A stretch of 64,000 nucleotides of DNA, taken from the NCBI RefSeq assembly GCF_002149965.1, contig NZ_MSQB01000027.1, positions 1 through 64,000 on the forward strand, read 5' to 3'. The stretch's first letter is position 1. Each line of letters starts with the position of its first letter. Below, in pieces: positions 44,555-57,141 of the stretch. The notes beneath the pieces were generated by a model that saw nothing but the letters and a program-made list of their open reading frames with translations, ran no database searches and was not told the origin of the DNA. Source of the stretch: Novosphingobium panipatense. Its GTDB lineage: Bacteria > Pseudomonadota > Alphaproteobacteria > Sphingomonadales > Sphingomonadaceae. The translations under genes and the position numbers were made by a program.

Positions 44555-45282
44555 TCGACTTCCACTGCCATATCGACCTCTATTCCGATCCTGAAGCCGT
44601 GCTCGCTGAAGTCGATGCACGGGGAACTTATGTCTTGGCGGTCACGACGACACCCAAGGCCTGGCGCGGAACGAAGAAGCTGGTGGGGGATCGCAAACGG
44701 GTTAGGGTTGCGCTCGGCCTGCACCCGGAGATCGTTTCGCAGCGCCATCAGGAAGTGCCGCTTCTTTGCGGCCTCCTACCAGAGGCTCGATATGTCGGGG
44801 AAATCGGCATTGATGGAAGTCCGCCTCATCGCGATTCGCTCGATCTACAGAAGACAGTTTTTGATCGCATCGTTGCCGAATGCGCGAACCTAGGCGGGCG
44901 CATCATGACGATCCATTCTCGCGGCGCCGCCACCGCGGTACTCGATGCGCTCGAACGTCACCCTGACGCCGGAACTCCAATCCTTCACTGGTTCAGTGGA
45001 ACAGTGAAGGAACTGGAACGGGCGATTGAGTTGGGTTGCTGGTTCTCAATTGGACCTGCGATGTTGCGTTCGCGGAAGGGACGTGAATTGGCGGCGGCGA
45101 TGCCGTTCGACCGACTGCTTACGGAGACCGACGCGCCTTTTGCTCGTGATGGGGATAAGCCGTTGATGCCTTGGCAAGCCTATGATTGCCTTGCCGATCT
45201 GGAAGTGATTAGCAGGATTCCCCGCAAAGAACTTGCGTCCGGCATAAAGGGTAACCTGAAACGATTAGCCGAGCGTCAGTAA
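44551..45282 (+). CDS. qatD: QatD: TatD-family metal-dependent DNase
   Basis: A 243-residue TatD nuclease. Metal ligands are in HCHID at the N terminus, GEIGIDG (about 83), the two His in MTIHSRGA and ILHWFSG, and the Asp in LLTETDAPF (about 194). It starts with TTG overlapping the qatC stop, so all four qat genes are translationally coupled. In the QatABCD system the nuclease activity is needed for defence. Confidence 0.93.
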   Translation: MIDFHCHIDLYSDPEAVLAEVDARGTYVLAVTTTPKAWRGTKKLVGDRKRVRVALGLHPEIVSQRHQEVPLLCGLLPEARYVGEIGIDGSPPHRDSLDLQKTVFDRIVAECANLGGRIMTIHSRGAATAVLDALERHPDAGTPILHWFSGTVKELERAIELGCWFSIGPAMLRSRKGRELAAAMPFDRLLTETDAPFARDGDKPLMPWQAYDCLADLEVISRIPRKELASGIKGNLKRLAERQ

Positions 45283-45397
45283 ACCAGTACGCGCTACGCC
45301 GCTCTGGTATCAGCCCCAAGCTGTTATTCTGGCAAAAATGTAAGGCCCGACCACGAGAAAAGATTTCGGCCGCACTGACTCTTCATGAAGGCATGGG

Positions 45398-45820
45398 TCA
45401 AGCTTCGCTGTCTGGTTCTGGCTTCTCTTCGCCCACGAACCAGTAGGTACGGTCAACCGTCTCGATGACCCCAGACCTCCAGAGAATCGTTCCGAGGTTT
45501 TTCTCTGCAGCCTTCCCAGGGATGGCGACGCCGGCCGCAATCAGCCGTCGAAGCAAATCTTTGCGGGCCAACGGTCGTCCAACTTCACGAAGTATCGCCG
45601 AGGCAGCCTCAACGACCGCCTTGGGTGTTGGGGATGCCGCCGAAGGACCGTGGATTGCTTGCAACGCCTTCCAGAGGGCCTCCGAAGATGCAGTTGATTG
45701 TTCGTCTTGCACCGAATCGCAGACACGGAGAAACACCTCGAGCTCATACAGCTCTCTAAGCAGGCGCTCACGTCGAGCGGCTACTAGATCTCGCAATTCC
45801 ACAATGGCCTTATCCACCAT
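45398..45820 (-). CDS. Hypothetical coiled-coil plus winged-helix protein
   Basis: A 140-residue protein running toward the Qat operon. Residues 1-45 are a coiled-coil-like helix (ELRDLVAARRERLLRELYELEVFL), and 70-130 resemble a winged helix (AVVEAASAILREVG, LARKDLLRRLIAAG, AAEKNLGTILWRSGVIETVDRTYWFV). It has the same layout as the protein at 5065-5505. It may be a regulator of the Qat operon or part of the mobile DNA that carried it. No name can be given. Confidence 0.6.
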   Translation of the reverse strand: MVDKAIVELRDLVAARRERLLRELYELEVFLRVCDSVQDEQSTASSEALWKALQAIHGPSAASPTPKAVVEAASAILREVGRPLARKDLLRRLIAAGVAIPGKAAEKNLGTILWRSGVIETVDRTYWFVGEEKPEPDSEA

Positions 45821-45871
45821 CGTTCATGGACTCATATTGCCGTGAAGGGGGTGGGGGACGAAACACGTTTA

Positions 45872-45920
45872 TGGTGTCAACGTCCCCGCAATTGGTGTCA
45901 AAAACCCTTAATTGGTGTTT
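45872..45920. repeat. Three spaced copies of TGGTGTCAA at the accessory/core junction
   Basis: TGGTGTCAA occurs at 45872 and 45893, and TGGTGTTTT at 45913, each spaced 20-21 bases. They lie 13 bases beyond the end of gyrB. Regularly spaced repeats like this are typical of transposase-binding sites at an IS21-like or Tn7-like end, so they may mark the edge of the integrated DNA. Confidence 0.5.
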
Positions 45921-45932
45921 TCCAGAACCGGA

Positions 45933-48488
<2,556 letters not shown>

Positions 48489-48635
48489 GGCGAGCATATA
48501 GGGTTTGACGGCCGCAAACCCAAGCAAAAGCGGCCCCGCTGCGGTGCTTTTCCACAAGAGACGGAGCCTCTTGCGCCGCTCCGCCGTCTGGGCGCGTCCA
48601 GTTGCGTGTGGCGCATGGTGAACCTCAAGGCGCAC

Positions 48636-48664
48636 CAACAAAAAAGGCGGCCACTGGGGCCGCC
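48636..48664 (-). terminator. Rho-independent terminator of the small peptide gene
   Basis: On the minus strand GGCGGCC-CCAGT-GGCCGCC is followed by TTTTTTGTTGG. It lies 27 bases past the stop of the 26-residue gene and upstream of gyrB, so the peptide gene is its own transcript. Confidence 0.85.
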
Positions 48665-48690
48665 CTTCTGTCTAGTCGGAATGCCGTGGC

Positions 48691-48771
48691 TCAGATGAGC
48701 GTCACGGCAAATGCCAGAGCGCTCACACCCAGCGCTGCGGCAAAACCGAACGTCTTTTCGACGATGGTCAT
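48691..48771 (-). CDS. 26-residue hydrophobic peptide
   Basis: A short gene between gyrB and guaA. The product starts MTIVEKTFGFAAALGVSA and ends FAVTLI, one likely membrane helix after a charged VEK start. An AGGAG ribosome site lies eight bases before the ATG at 48771, and a strong terminator follows the stop, which together support a real translation unit. Function is unknown; candidates are a membrane-regulating peptide or a toxin-like peptide. Confidence 0.65.
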   Translation of the reverse strand: MTIVEKTFGFAAALGVSALAFAVTLI

Positions 48772-49002
48772 TGAAATGCTCCTGCAAACATTCTTGTTTT
48801 GTTTTATCGCATGCATGGCTCTTCTCGTCGCTCATGCTGCAAGTGCGAGATAGGATGCTTTGGAATTTTCGCAACGTCAAAAGCAACAATATTTCATGCA
48901 AGTTTTACAACTGCTTTGCGGCTTTTTGGAGAAGCTCGGGAAATGGGCCGGTCGCGGTTGCGGATACTGGACACCTGCCTTGTCCCGCTATAGTGGCCGC
49001 CC

Positions 49003-50583
<1,581 letters not shown>

Positions 50584-50602
50584 TCCGTTCGCGGACATGA
50601 AT

Positions 50603-50642
50603 AGAGAAAGGGCCGGCTTCCTTTGCGAAGTCGGCCCTTTTT
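50603..50642 (+). terminator. Terminator after guaA
   Basis: AAAGGGCCGGCTTC (50607-50620) pairs with GAAGTCGGCCCTTT (50627-50640) around a six-base loop, followed by TT. It is probably shared with the convergent ogt gene. Confidence 0.8.
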
Positions 50643-50659
50643 GCGTTCGGGAGGCGGGA

Positions 50660-51163
50660 TTACAGCAGGAGGTCGGGTCCTTCGAGCCTCAGCAGGAAGG
50701 CCTTGGTTTCCAGCCCTCCGGCAAAGCCGGTGAGCGCGCCGCTGCTGCCGACGACGCGGTGGCAGGGCGCGATGATCGAGATGGGGTTGCGGCCGTTCGC
50801 GGCGCCGACTGCGCGGCTGGCGGTGGGATGGCCGAGGGCGAGGGCGATGTCACGATAGGTGCGGGTCTCGCCGAAGGGGATCGTCAGGAGCTGCGACCAC
50901 ACGCTTTTCTGGAAATCGGTGCCTCTGAAATCGAGGGGAAGGTCGAAGATCCGGCGTGTTCCGGCGAAGTACTCATCAAGCTGAATCCCGGCCATGGCGA
51001 GAATCGGGTGGTCCGGGTCGTCGCGGGTTCCCTCGAGCCTGACGTGGGTTCTGACGCGGGCGGGGTCGTCGTTTTCCCAGAGTACGGCGACGAGGCCCGT
51101 GTCGCTGGCGATCAGCGTCAGTTCTCCCACCGGTGAGGGCAGCGTGCTGCGGGCCAGGGCCAT
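50660..51163 (-). CDS. ogt: Methylated-DNA-protein cysteine methyltransferase
   Basis: A 167-residue suicide repair protein that moves O6-methyl groups from guanine to itself. The acceptor Cys is in NPISIIAPCHRVVGSSGALTGFAGG, with the DNA-binding helix ahead of it (TYRDIALALGHPTASRAVGAANGRN). The N-terminal half (LIASDTGLVAVLWEN) is the Ogt ribonuclease-like fold. It faces guaA convergently. Confidence 0.95.
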   Translation of the reverse strand: MALARSTLPSPVGELTLIASDTGLVAVLWENDDPARVRTHVRLEGTRDDPDHPILAMAGIQLDEYFAGTRRIFDLPLDFRGTDFQKSVWSQLLTIPFGETRTYRDIALALGHPTASRAVGAANGRNPISIIAPCHRVVGSSGALTGFAGGLETKAFLLRLEGPDLLL

Positions 51164-51261
51164 GTGCGGTGTCCTTTGCTTGCGACGGCGCGGCTATTGC
51201 AGGTACTGGGGGGCAGGTACAGGGGGGAAGCGTGTAGCGCCCTTTGCAGGAGCACGAGGCA

Positions 51262-51678
51262 TTGCACATCGTCGAAGCGCAGGCGCCCGACCGGGACGTG
51301 GTGATCGCCTTGTGGCGGCGGGCCGGGCTGACGCGGCCCTGGAACGACCCTGACGCGGATTTCGACCTGGCGCTCGGTCATGAGGGCAGCAGCGTGCTGG
51401 TCGCCCGTGAGGGAGACCTCGCCGTCGGCACGGCCATGGTCGGTTTCGACGGGCATCGCGGCTGGATCTATTATCTGGCCGTGGATGAGCCGTACAGGCG
51501 AACCGGCATCGCGCGAAAGCTGATGCGCGCCTGCGAGGAATGGCTCACTGCGCGTGGATGTCCCAAGGCCCAACTGATGGTGCGTCTGGAGAACGAAGCT
51601 GCGATCGGGTTCTATGCGGCGCTGGGCTACGAGAAGCAGGACGTTGTCACCTTGGGGCGGCGCCTGCAAGCGCCCTGA
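51262..51678 (+). CDS. GNAT-family acetyltransferase, YpeA-like
   Basis: About 138 residues. The family pattern VIALWRRAGLTRPWNDPDADFDLAL at the start and acetyl-CoA loop VDEPYRRTGIARKLMRACEEW are those of YpeA-type acetyltransferases, with LMVRLENEAAIGFYAALGYE at the end. The substrate is unknown. The TTG at 51262 has CAGGAG nine bases ahead; a TTG at 51244 would add six residues. A terminator follows. Confidence 0.88.
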   Translation: MHIVEAQAPDRDVVIALWRRAGLTRPWNDPDADFDLALGHEGSSVLVAREGDLAVGTAMVGFDGHRGWIYYLAVDEPYRRTGIARKLMRACEEWLTARGCPKAQLMVRLENEAAIGFYAALGYEKQDVVTLGRRLQAP

Positions 51679-51691
51679 GCGAGCGGCGAAG

Positions 51692-51723
51692 AAATGGCCG
51701 AACCTCGCGGTCCGGCCATTTTT
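51692..51723 (+). terminator. Terminator after the GNAT gene
   Basis: AAATGGCCG (51692-51700) pairs with CGGCCATTT (51713-51721) around a 12-base loop and is followed by TT. It may serve both convergent genes. Confidence 0.8.
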
Positions 51724-51758
51724 CGCCCGTTTTTTCGCGACCGTTACTTCGCGGATCG

Positions 51759-52169
51759 TTACTTTGCGGTCTTGGGCTTGGTGTAGGGAACGAAGTCCTG
51801 CAGCGAGACGAACCCGTTCCACATGCTGGGCATCGTCCGGTCGCGCAGCTGGATCGTATCGAGGCGGCAGAGCTGGCTCGAATAGAGCTTCGTCACCAGG
51901 ATATTGTCAGAATCGAGATCTTCCGCGTTGTTCGGGCGGTTCACATAGTAAGTGCCGCCCACACGGTAGACGATCGCCGTCTTGTCGATGATCTGCGTGT
52001 TCTGCGACTGGTTGAGAGGAATGGAGCTCACCGGTTTGCCGGCCACGCGGCCATCGAGGATCTTGGCGAGTTGCTGTTCGCCGGTCAGCTTCTGCTTGGC
52101 GGACACGGTGGGCGCGGCGAGCAGGCTGGCCGCGATCAGCGTGGCGCCGACGACATGCTTCAGTGACAT
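51759..52169 (-). CDS. Secreted hypothetical protein
   Basis: A 136-residue protein with a cleavable signal peptide (MSLKHVVGATLIAASLLAAPTVSA). The mature part has IDKTAIVYRVGGTYYVNRP, a lone Cys in SSQLCRLDTIQL and VSLQDFVPY. Similar periplasmic proteins are frequent in sphingomonads, without a known role. It stands alone, convergent with the acetyltransferase. Confidence 0.75.
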   Translation of the reverse strand: MSLKHVVGATLIAASLLAAPTVSAKQKLTGEQQLAKILDGRVAGKPVSSIPLNQSQNTQIIDKTAIVYRVGGTYYVNRPNNAEDLDSDNILVTKLYSSQLCRLDTIQLRDRTMPSMWNGFVSLQDFVPYTKPKTAK

Positions 52170-52247
52170 GGTCTTTACCTCACTTTCCCAACCCTAGATC
52201 GCTTCTATGCCACGTTTCGTCTGAACATGGGCTGAAATTAATTTTGG

Positions 52248-52320
52248 TTTTTTGTCAGGCTTGCGCCTGAAGCGGTGCCTCTAGCCTTCGACGGATGTCG
52301 AAGGCGCACCCAACAAAAAA
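52248..52320. repeat. Intergenic palindrome, small member of the repeat family
   Basis: TTTTTTG (52248) and CAAAAAA (52314) enclose CAGGC-TTGC-GCCTG and the palindrome CCTTCGACGGATGTCGAAGG (52285-52304). The last unit recurs at 53895 and, inverted, at 60865. Confidence 0.75.
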
Positions 52321-52328
52321 CCGCCAAA

Positions 52329-53747
52329 TCAGGCCGTGCCGCCGACGGTGATGCCTTCAATCAGCAGGGTCGGCTGGCCGACTCCCGCAGGTACGCTCTG
52401 GCCGCCCTTGCCGCAGACGCCGACGCCGCGGTCGAGTTCGAGGTCATTGCCGATCCCCGTCACGCGTGTCAGCACCGAGGGGCCGTCGCCGATCAGCGTT
52501 GCGCCCTTGATCGGGGCGCCGAGCTTGCCGTTCTCGACCTTGTAGGCCTCGTTGCACGAGAACACGAACTTGCCCGAGACGATGTCCACCTGGCCGCCGC
52601 CCATCGATTTCACGAAGATGCCGTTCTTCATGCGCGAGAGCAGTTCGGCGGGATCGTCGTTCCCGGCCTTCATGAACGTGTTGGTCATGCGGACCTGCGG
52701 GGCGTGGGCATAGTTCTCGCGGCGGCCGTTGCCGGTGGGATCGACGCCCATCAGGCGGGCGTTCATGCGGTCCTGCATATAGCCCTTGAGGATGCCGTCC
52801 TCGATCAGCACGGTTTCCTGCGTGGGCGTACCCTCGTCGTCGATCGAAAGCGATCCGCGGCGATCGGCGATCGAGCCGTCGTCGACGATGGTGACGCCGG
52901 GGGCGGCGACGCGCTCGCCGATGCGGCCCGCGAAAGCGGACGTGCCCTTGCGGTTGAAATCGCCTTCAAGGCCGTGGCCGACGGCCTCGTGCAGGATCAC
53001 GCCGGGCCAGCCGGGGGCGAGCAGGACGGTCATTTCGCCTGCGGGTGCGTCCACGCTCTCCAGGTTGACGAGCGCCTGGTTCAGCGCGGTATCGATCGCG
53101 CGGTTCCAGTTGGCGGGGTCGAACAGCGAATCGTAGAGATGGCGCCCCCCCATGCCGAACGAGCCGGTTTCGCGGCGGCCGTTGCTTTCCGCGACGATCG
53201 AGACGCTGAGGCGCACCAGCGGGCGCACGTCGGTGGCGATGAAGCCGTCGGGGCGGACGATCTCGATCACCGACCATTGGCCGGTCAGGCTGGCGCTGAC
53301 TTGCGAGACGCGCGGGTCGCGGGCGCGGGCGGCGGCGTCGATCGTTTCCAGCAGCTTCACCTTTTCCTCGAAGGGCACGAGGTCGAGCGGGGAGGCGTGG
53401 GTATAGAGGTGACGGTTGCTCTTCTGCGGCGCAGCGGCGCGCATCGGGCCTGCCGGGTCGAGCAGTTGCAGCGTCTCGCCCGCGCGGCGGATGGCGGCGG
53501 GGGAAATCTCGTTGGCATGGGCGAAGCCGGTCATCTCGCCGGTGACGCCGCGCAGGCCGAAACCGGCATCGCGCGAATAGTCGGCGGTCTTCAGGCGGCC
53601 GTCATCGAAGCCGAAGGCCTCGGTAGCCATGAACTGCATGTAGAGTTCGCCGTCCTCGCAATTGCGCAAGGTCTCGGCGGCGAGCGCCTGGGCGTCCTCG
53701 GGCGAAAGCTGGCGGTAGAGGAGCGAGCGCGGATCGGTGATGGTCAT
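52329..53747 (-). CDS. tldD: TldD metalloprotease subunit
   Basis: A 472-residue protein that with TldE degrades unfolded or modified peptides (microcin maturation, CcdA antitoxin turnover). The metal-binding helix HEAVGHGLEGDFNRKGTSAF contains the HExxxH ligands, and the C-terminal FVSGKFVFSCNEAYKVENGKLGAPIKGATLIGDGP is typical. TldE (pmbA) is not in the window. The intergenic palindromes lie just upstream and downstream of the gene. Confidence 0.96.
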   Translation of the reverse strand: MTITDPRSLLYRQLSPEDAQALAAETLRNCEDGELYMQFMATEAFGFDDGRLKTADYSRDAGFGLRGVTGEMTGFAHANEISPAAIRRAGETLQLLDPAGPMRAAAPQKSNRHLYTHASPLDLVPFEEKVKLLETIDAAARARDPRVSQVSASLTGQWSVIEIVRPDGFIATDVRPLVRLSVSIVAESNGRRETGSFGMGGRHLYDSLFDPANWNRAIDTALNQALVNLESVDAPAGEMTVLLAPGWPGVILHEAVGHGLEGDFNRKGTSAFAGRIGERVAAPGVTIVDDGSIADRRGSLSIDDEGTPTQETVLIEDGILKGYMQDRMNARLMGVDPTGNGRRENYAHAPQVRMTNTFMKAGNDDPAELLSRMKNGIFVKSMGGGQVDIVSGKFVFSCNEAYKVENGKLGAPIKGATLIGDGPSVLTRVTGIGNDLELDRGVGVCGKGGQSVPAGVGQPTLLIEGITVGGTA

Positions 53748-53782
53748 GCCCCCCGATATAGGCCGCGCGGGGCGAGAGGCAA

Positions 53783-53969
53783 TTTTTATCCGGGCTCACG
53801 CCCGTAAGCGGCACCGGCCCACGCCCCCACCCGACCTCCCATTCAGTGTATCCTAGATGGGAGGTCGGGTGGGGGCGTGGGCCGGTGCCGCAAGCCTTCG
53901 ACGGATGTCGAAGGCGTACCAAACGAAGACTCCGCCGGTGCTGCTTCCGGGCGTGAGCCCGGACAAAAA
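53783..53969. repeat. Large nested palindromic intergenic element
   Basis: Outer 35-bp arms (53783-53817 and 53935-53969) are inverse copies with three differences. An inner pair of 31-bp arms (53811-53841, 53858-53888) is perfect with a 16-base loop that contains GTATCCT. A third palindrome, CCTTCGACGGATGTCGAAGG, sits at 53895-53914. The element fills the gap between tldD and nupC. Confidence 0.9.
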
Positions 53970-53971
53970 AC

Positions 53972-55297
53972 TCAGGCCAGCCCGAGGAACAGGCCTGCGA
54001 GCGCGGCGCTCATCAGGTTCGACAGGCTGCCTGCGCAGAGCGCGCGGACGCCGAGGCGGGCGATGATCGGGCGCTGGTTCGGGGCGAGGCTGCCGGTCAC
54101 GGCCATCTGGATGGCGATCGAGGAGAAGTTGGCGAAGCCGCAGAGCGCAAAGGTGACGACGGCGACGGTGCGCGGGGACAGCGCGGTCATTTGGCCGAGG
54201 TCGATGAAGGCGACGAACTCGTTGAGGACGATCTTGCTGCCGAACAGGCTCCCCGCCTGCATCGCCTCGTGCCAGTCCGGCGTGGCCAGCAGGTAGAAGA
54301 CCGGGGCGAAGATGTAGCCGAGCAGGCCCTGGAAGGTCACGCCGCTGAAGCCGAACAGGCTGCCGACCCAGCCGACGAGGCCGTTGGCCAGCGCGATCAG
54401 GGCGACGAAGGCCAGCACCATGGCGCCGACCGCGACGGCCAGCTTCACGCCGGTCTGTGCGCCTTGCGAGGCGGCCATGATGATGTTGGCGGGCTTTTCT
54501 TCCTCGTGCTCCACCGCTTCCGGCTCGTCGATGTGGACACCGGGCAGGTGGGTCACGTCGGCGCGGTTGAGCGCGGCGGCGGCGGCGCCTGCGGGGGGCA
54601 GGGTGCTTTCATGGACGTCGGGCTCGTCACCCGCAACCGGGCGCGGGTCAGGCATGATCATCTTCGCCATGAAGATGCCGCCCGGCGCCGACATGAACGC
54701 GGCGGCGACCAGATAGTCGATGCGTATGCCCATCGAGGCATAGGCGGCCAGGATCGTGCCTGCCACGCCCGCAAGGCCCACGCTCATCACGCAGAACAGC
54801 TGTGAAGGATTGAGGTTGGCGAGGTAGGGCCGGATTACCAGCGGGGCCTCGCTCTGGCCGACGAAGATGTTCGAGGCGGCGCAGAGGCTTTCGACCTTGC
54901 TGATGCCGGTCAGCTTCTCCAGCCCGCCGCCGATCCAGCGGACCACCAGCGGCATGATCCTGAGGTAATAGAGAATCGAGATCAGCGAGGCGAAGAAGAT
55001 AATCACCGGCAGGGCGGAGATGGCGAAGCTGTGTCCGCCGATCTCGGGGCTGGCGAGCGGGCCGAACAGGAAGTCCACGCCCGCATGGGCATAGCCGAGC
55101 AGGCTTTCCACGCCGGAGGCCGCGCCGCCGAGCAGGTCCTTGCCCAGAGGTACGTAGAGCACCAGGGCAGCAAGACCCGCCTGAAGGGCGAAGGCGGCAC
55201 CCACCACGCGCAGGCGGATGGCCCGGCGATCGGTGGAGAGCAGGAAGGCGGCGACCATGATGAGAACGATGCCGAGCAGACTGTAGGCGACGTGCAT
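53972..55297 (-). CDS. nupC: Concentrative nucleoside transporter (NupC family)
   Basis: A 441-residue CNT-family permease. Family segments are GGHSFAISALPVIIFFASLISILYYL, CAASNIFVGQSEAPLVIRPYLANLN (the nucleoside site QSEAPL) and the later TFQGLLGYIFAPVFYLLATPDWHEAMQAGSL. It couples uptake of pyrimidine or purine nucleosides to sodium or protons. The ATG at 55297 has GGGGACG before it; an ATG at 55339 would add 14 residues. A hydrophilic Glu/Pro segment (VDEP...HEEEKPAN) lies between helices. Confidence 0.93.
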   Translation of the reverse strand: MHVAYSLLGIVLIMVAAFLLSTDRRAIRLRVVGAAFALQAGLAALVLYVPLGKDLLGGAASGVESLLGYAHAGVDFLFGPLASPEIGGHSFAISALPVIIFFASLISILYYLRIMPLVVRWIGGGLEKLTGISKVESLCAASNIFVGQSEAPLVIRPYLANLNPSQLFCVMSVGLAGVAGTILAAYASMGIRIDYLVAAAFMSAPGGIFMAKMIMPDPRPVAGDEPDVHESTLPPAGAAAAALNRADVTHLPGVHIDEPEAVEHEEEKPANIIMAASQGAQTGVKLAVAVGAMVLAFVALIALANGLVGWVGSLFGFSGVTFQGLLGYIFAPVFYLLATPDWHEAMQAGSLFGSKIVLNEFVAFIDLGQMTALSPRTVAVVTFALCGFANFSSIAIQMAVTGSLAPNQRPIIARLGVRALCAGSLSNLMSAALAGLFLGLA

Positions 55298-55400
55298 CGT
55301 CCCCAATTCTCCGAAAATACGTGCTGAATCTGTGCGCAAACCTAAAGGGGCGCATTCGTGACGGCTAGTGCAATTGTTCCAAGCCCGTTAGAGCATCGCC

Positions 55401-56078
55401 ATGGAACCGCAAGCCCCGGCAAGCGCGCAGTCACGCGCGATTCTCATTCCCCGCTCTATGTTCGTCTTCTCAACGCTCTACGGCGGGCTGGTCGTTCTGG
55501 CGGGCGTGCTGGGCATCAAGATCGCCTATCTTGGCCAGTGGCCGGTGCTGGGCGACCTTGCGGTCGAATCGGGAATCTTCGCGTTTCTGCTGCTTGTCGT
55601 GCTGTCGAGCGCCGTGGCCGAGCTGCATGGCACCGCGGTCGCCAATCGCCTCGTGCGGTTCGGCTTCATCCCGCTGATCGTGTCGATGACCTTGCTGACC
55701 CTGGTGATCCACGTGGTTCCGCCTGCCCCGTTCTGGGACGACCAGGAGGCTTATGCCCGCTTGCTGGGCCAGGGTGCGCGCATGCAGTTCGCCGGGCTGG
55801 TGTCTTACGGCGTGTCGCAGACGCTCAACGTCACTGTCTTCTCCCGGCTTTCCGCGGGGCGCGAGGGCCGGATGCTGATGCTGCGGGCCTGGATCGCCAG
55901 CCTGCTGTCGCAAGTGGTGGACACGCTGATCTTCATCACGATCTCCTTCGCGGGCGTGCTGCCGATCTGGGACATCATGGGCGGCCAGATCATCGCCAAG
56001 CTGGTGCTTTCAACGATCATGGTGCCGCCGTTCATCTGGCTCTTCGTGAAGCTCGGGCGCAAGCTGGACGGGGAGTGA
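55401..56078 (+). CDS. Queuosine precursor transporter (YhhQ/VUT family)
   Basis: A 225-residue membrane protein with six helices. The pattern IPRSMFVFSTLYGGLVVLAGVLGIKIA and SSAVAELHGTAVANRLVRFGFIPLIV is the YhhQ family, which takes up preQ0/preQ1 or queuine for tRNA modification. It starts 103 bases from the divergent nupC gene. No preQ1 riboswitch could be made out in the leader. Confidence 0.85.
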   Translation: MEPQAPASAQSRAILIPRSMFVFSTLYGGLVVLAGVLGIKIAYLGQWPVLGDLAVESGIFAFLLLVVLSSAVAELHGTAVANRLVRFGFIPLIVSMTLLTLVIHVVPPAPFWDDQEAYARLLGQGARMQFAGLVSYGVSQTLNVTVFSRLSAGREGRMLMLRAWIASLLSQVVDTLIFITISFAGVLPIWDIMGGQIIAKLVLSTIMVPPFIWLFVKLGRKLDGE

Positions 56079-56180
56079 CCGGCTCGCGGGGGCGGCCCGT
56101 GGGATCAGGCGGCGAAATAATCGGTCGTATTTCCCAGAAATTGGGGTTCAAATCCTGACCAAGGGGTCTAATAGCGCCCC

Positions 56181-57080
56181 ATGCCGATTCCGCACGATCC
56201 CGCCATGCTCTCGAAAGCCGAGACGCTCGTCGATGCGCTGCCCTACCTGCAGCGTTATGCCGGTCGCACGTTCGTCGTGAAGTACGGCGGCCATGCCATG
56301 GGCGACCCCGAACTGGCACGCGATTTCGCGGAAGACGTGGTCCTGCTCAAGGCGGTGGGCATCAATCCCGTGGTCGTCCACGGCGGCGGCCCGCAGATCG
56401 GCGCCATGCTCAAGACCATGGGCGTCGAATCGCGCTTCGTCGATGGTCTGCGCGTGACCGACAAGGAAACCGCGAAAGTGGCCGAGATGGTGCTCTCGGG
56501 CGTCATCAACAAGGAAATCGTTGGCTGGATCGCCGAGGCCGGTGGCAAGGCCATGGGCATTTCCGGCAAGGACGGCGGTCTCGTCACGGCCCGGAAGGTG
56601 CAGCGCACCGCGAAGGACCCGGACAGCAACATCGAACGCGTCGTCGATCTCGGCTTCGTGGGCGAACCCGGCCATATCGACACCAGCGTGATCGAGACGA
56701 TCTCGGCCGCGGGCATGATCCCGGTGATCGCGCCGATCGCGCCGGGCGAGGACGGGCAGACCTACAATATCAATGCCGACACGATGGCCGGCGCGGTCGC
56801 GGCGGCGCTCGGCGCCTCGCGCCTGTTCCTGCTTACCGACGTGCGCGGCGTGCTCGACAAGGAGGGCGAACTCCTGACCGACCTGAGGCCGTCCGACATC
56901 GTTCACCTGCAGCGCGACGGCACGATCTCGGGCGGCATGATCCCCAAGCTCGAGACCTGCATCCACGCCGTCGAGGCGGGCTGCGAGGCGGCGGTCGTGC
57001 TTGACGGGCGGGTTTCCCATGCCATGTTGCTGGAAATATTCACGCAGGAAGGCGCCGGTACGCTGATCCGGGCAGGCTGA
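56181..57080 (+). CDS. argB: Acetylglutamate kinase
   Basis: A 299-residue amino-acid kinase that phosphorylates N-acetylglutamate in arginine synthesis. Motifs are TFVVKYGGHAMGD and VVHGGGPQIGAML (phosphate loops), RVTDKETAKVAEMVLSG, NINADTMAGAVAAALGASRLFLLTDVRGVLDK and ISGGMIPKLETC. The long N-terminal helix points to the hexameric, arginine-inhibited type. Starts with ATG in GCGCCCCATGCCG context without a strong ribosome site. Confidence 0.96.
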   Translation: MPIPHDPAMLSKAETLVDALPYLQRYAGRTFVVKYGGHAMGDPELARDFAEDVVLLKAVGINPVVVHGGGPQIGAMLKTMGVESRFVDGLRVTDKETAKVAEMVLSGVINKEIVGWIAEAGGKAMGISGKDGGLVTARKVQRTAKDPDSNIERVVDLGFVGEPGHIDTSVIETISAAGMIPVIAPIAPGEDGQTYNINADTMAGAVAAALGASRLFLLTDVRGVLDKEGELLTDLRPSDIVHLQRDGTISGGMIPKLETCIHAVEAGCEAAVVLDGRVSHAMLLEIFTQEGAGTLIRAG

Positions 57081-57141
57081 ACCGGACAGGCTGGCCCAGA
57101 CTGCTGAAGGAACTGTTCGGCTGAAAGGCACTTCGAGGCTA

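Noticed and set aside
52275..53807. Plus-strand frame opposite tldD
   Set aside because: It is antisense to a well-conserved gene and starts and ends within palindromic repeats.
55298..55400. Possible preQ1 riboswitch before the queuosine-precursor transporter
   Set aside because: No pseudoknot with the characteristic A-rich tail could be made out in the leader.
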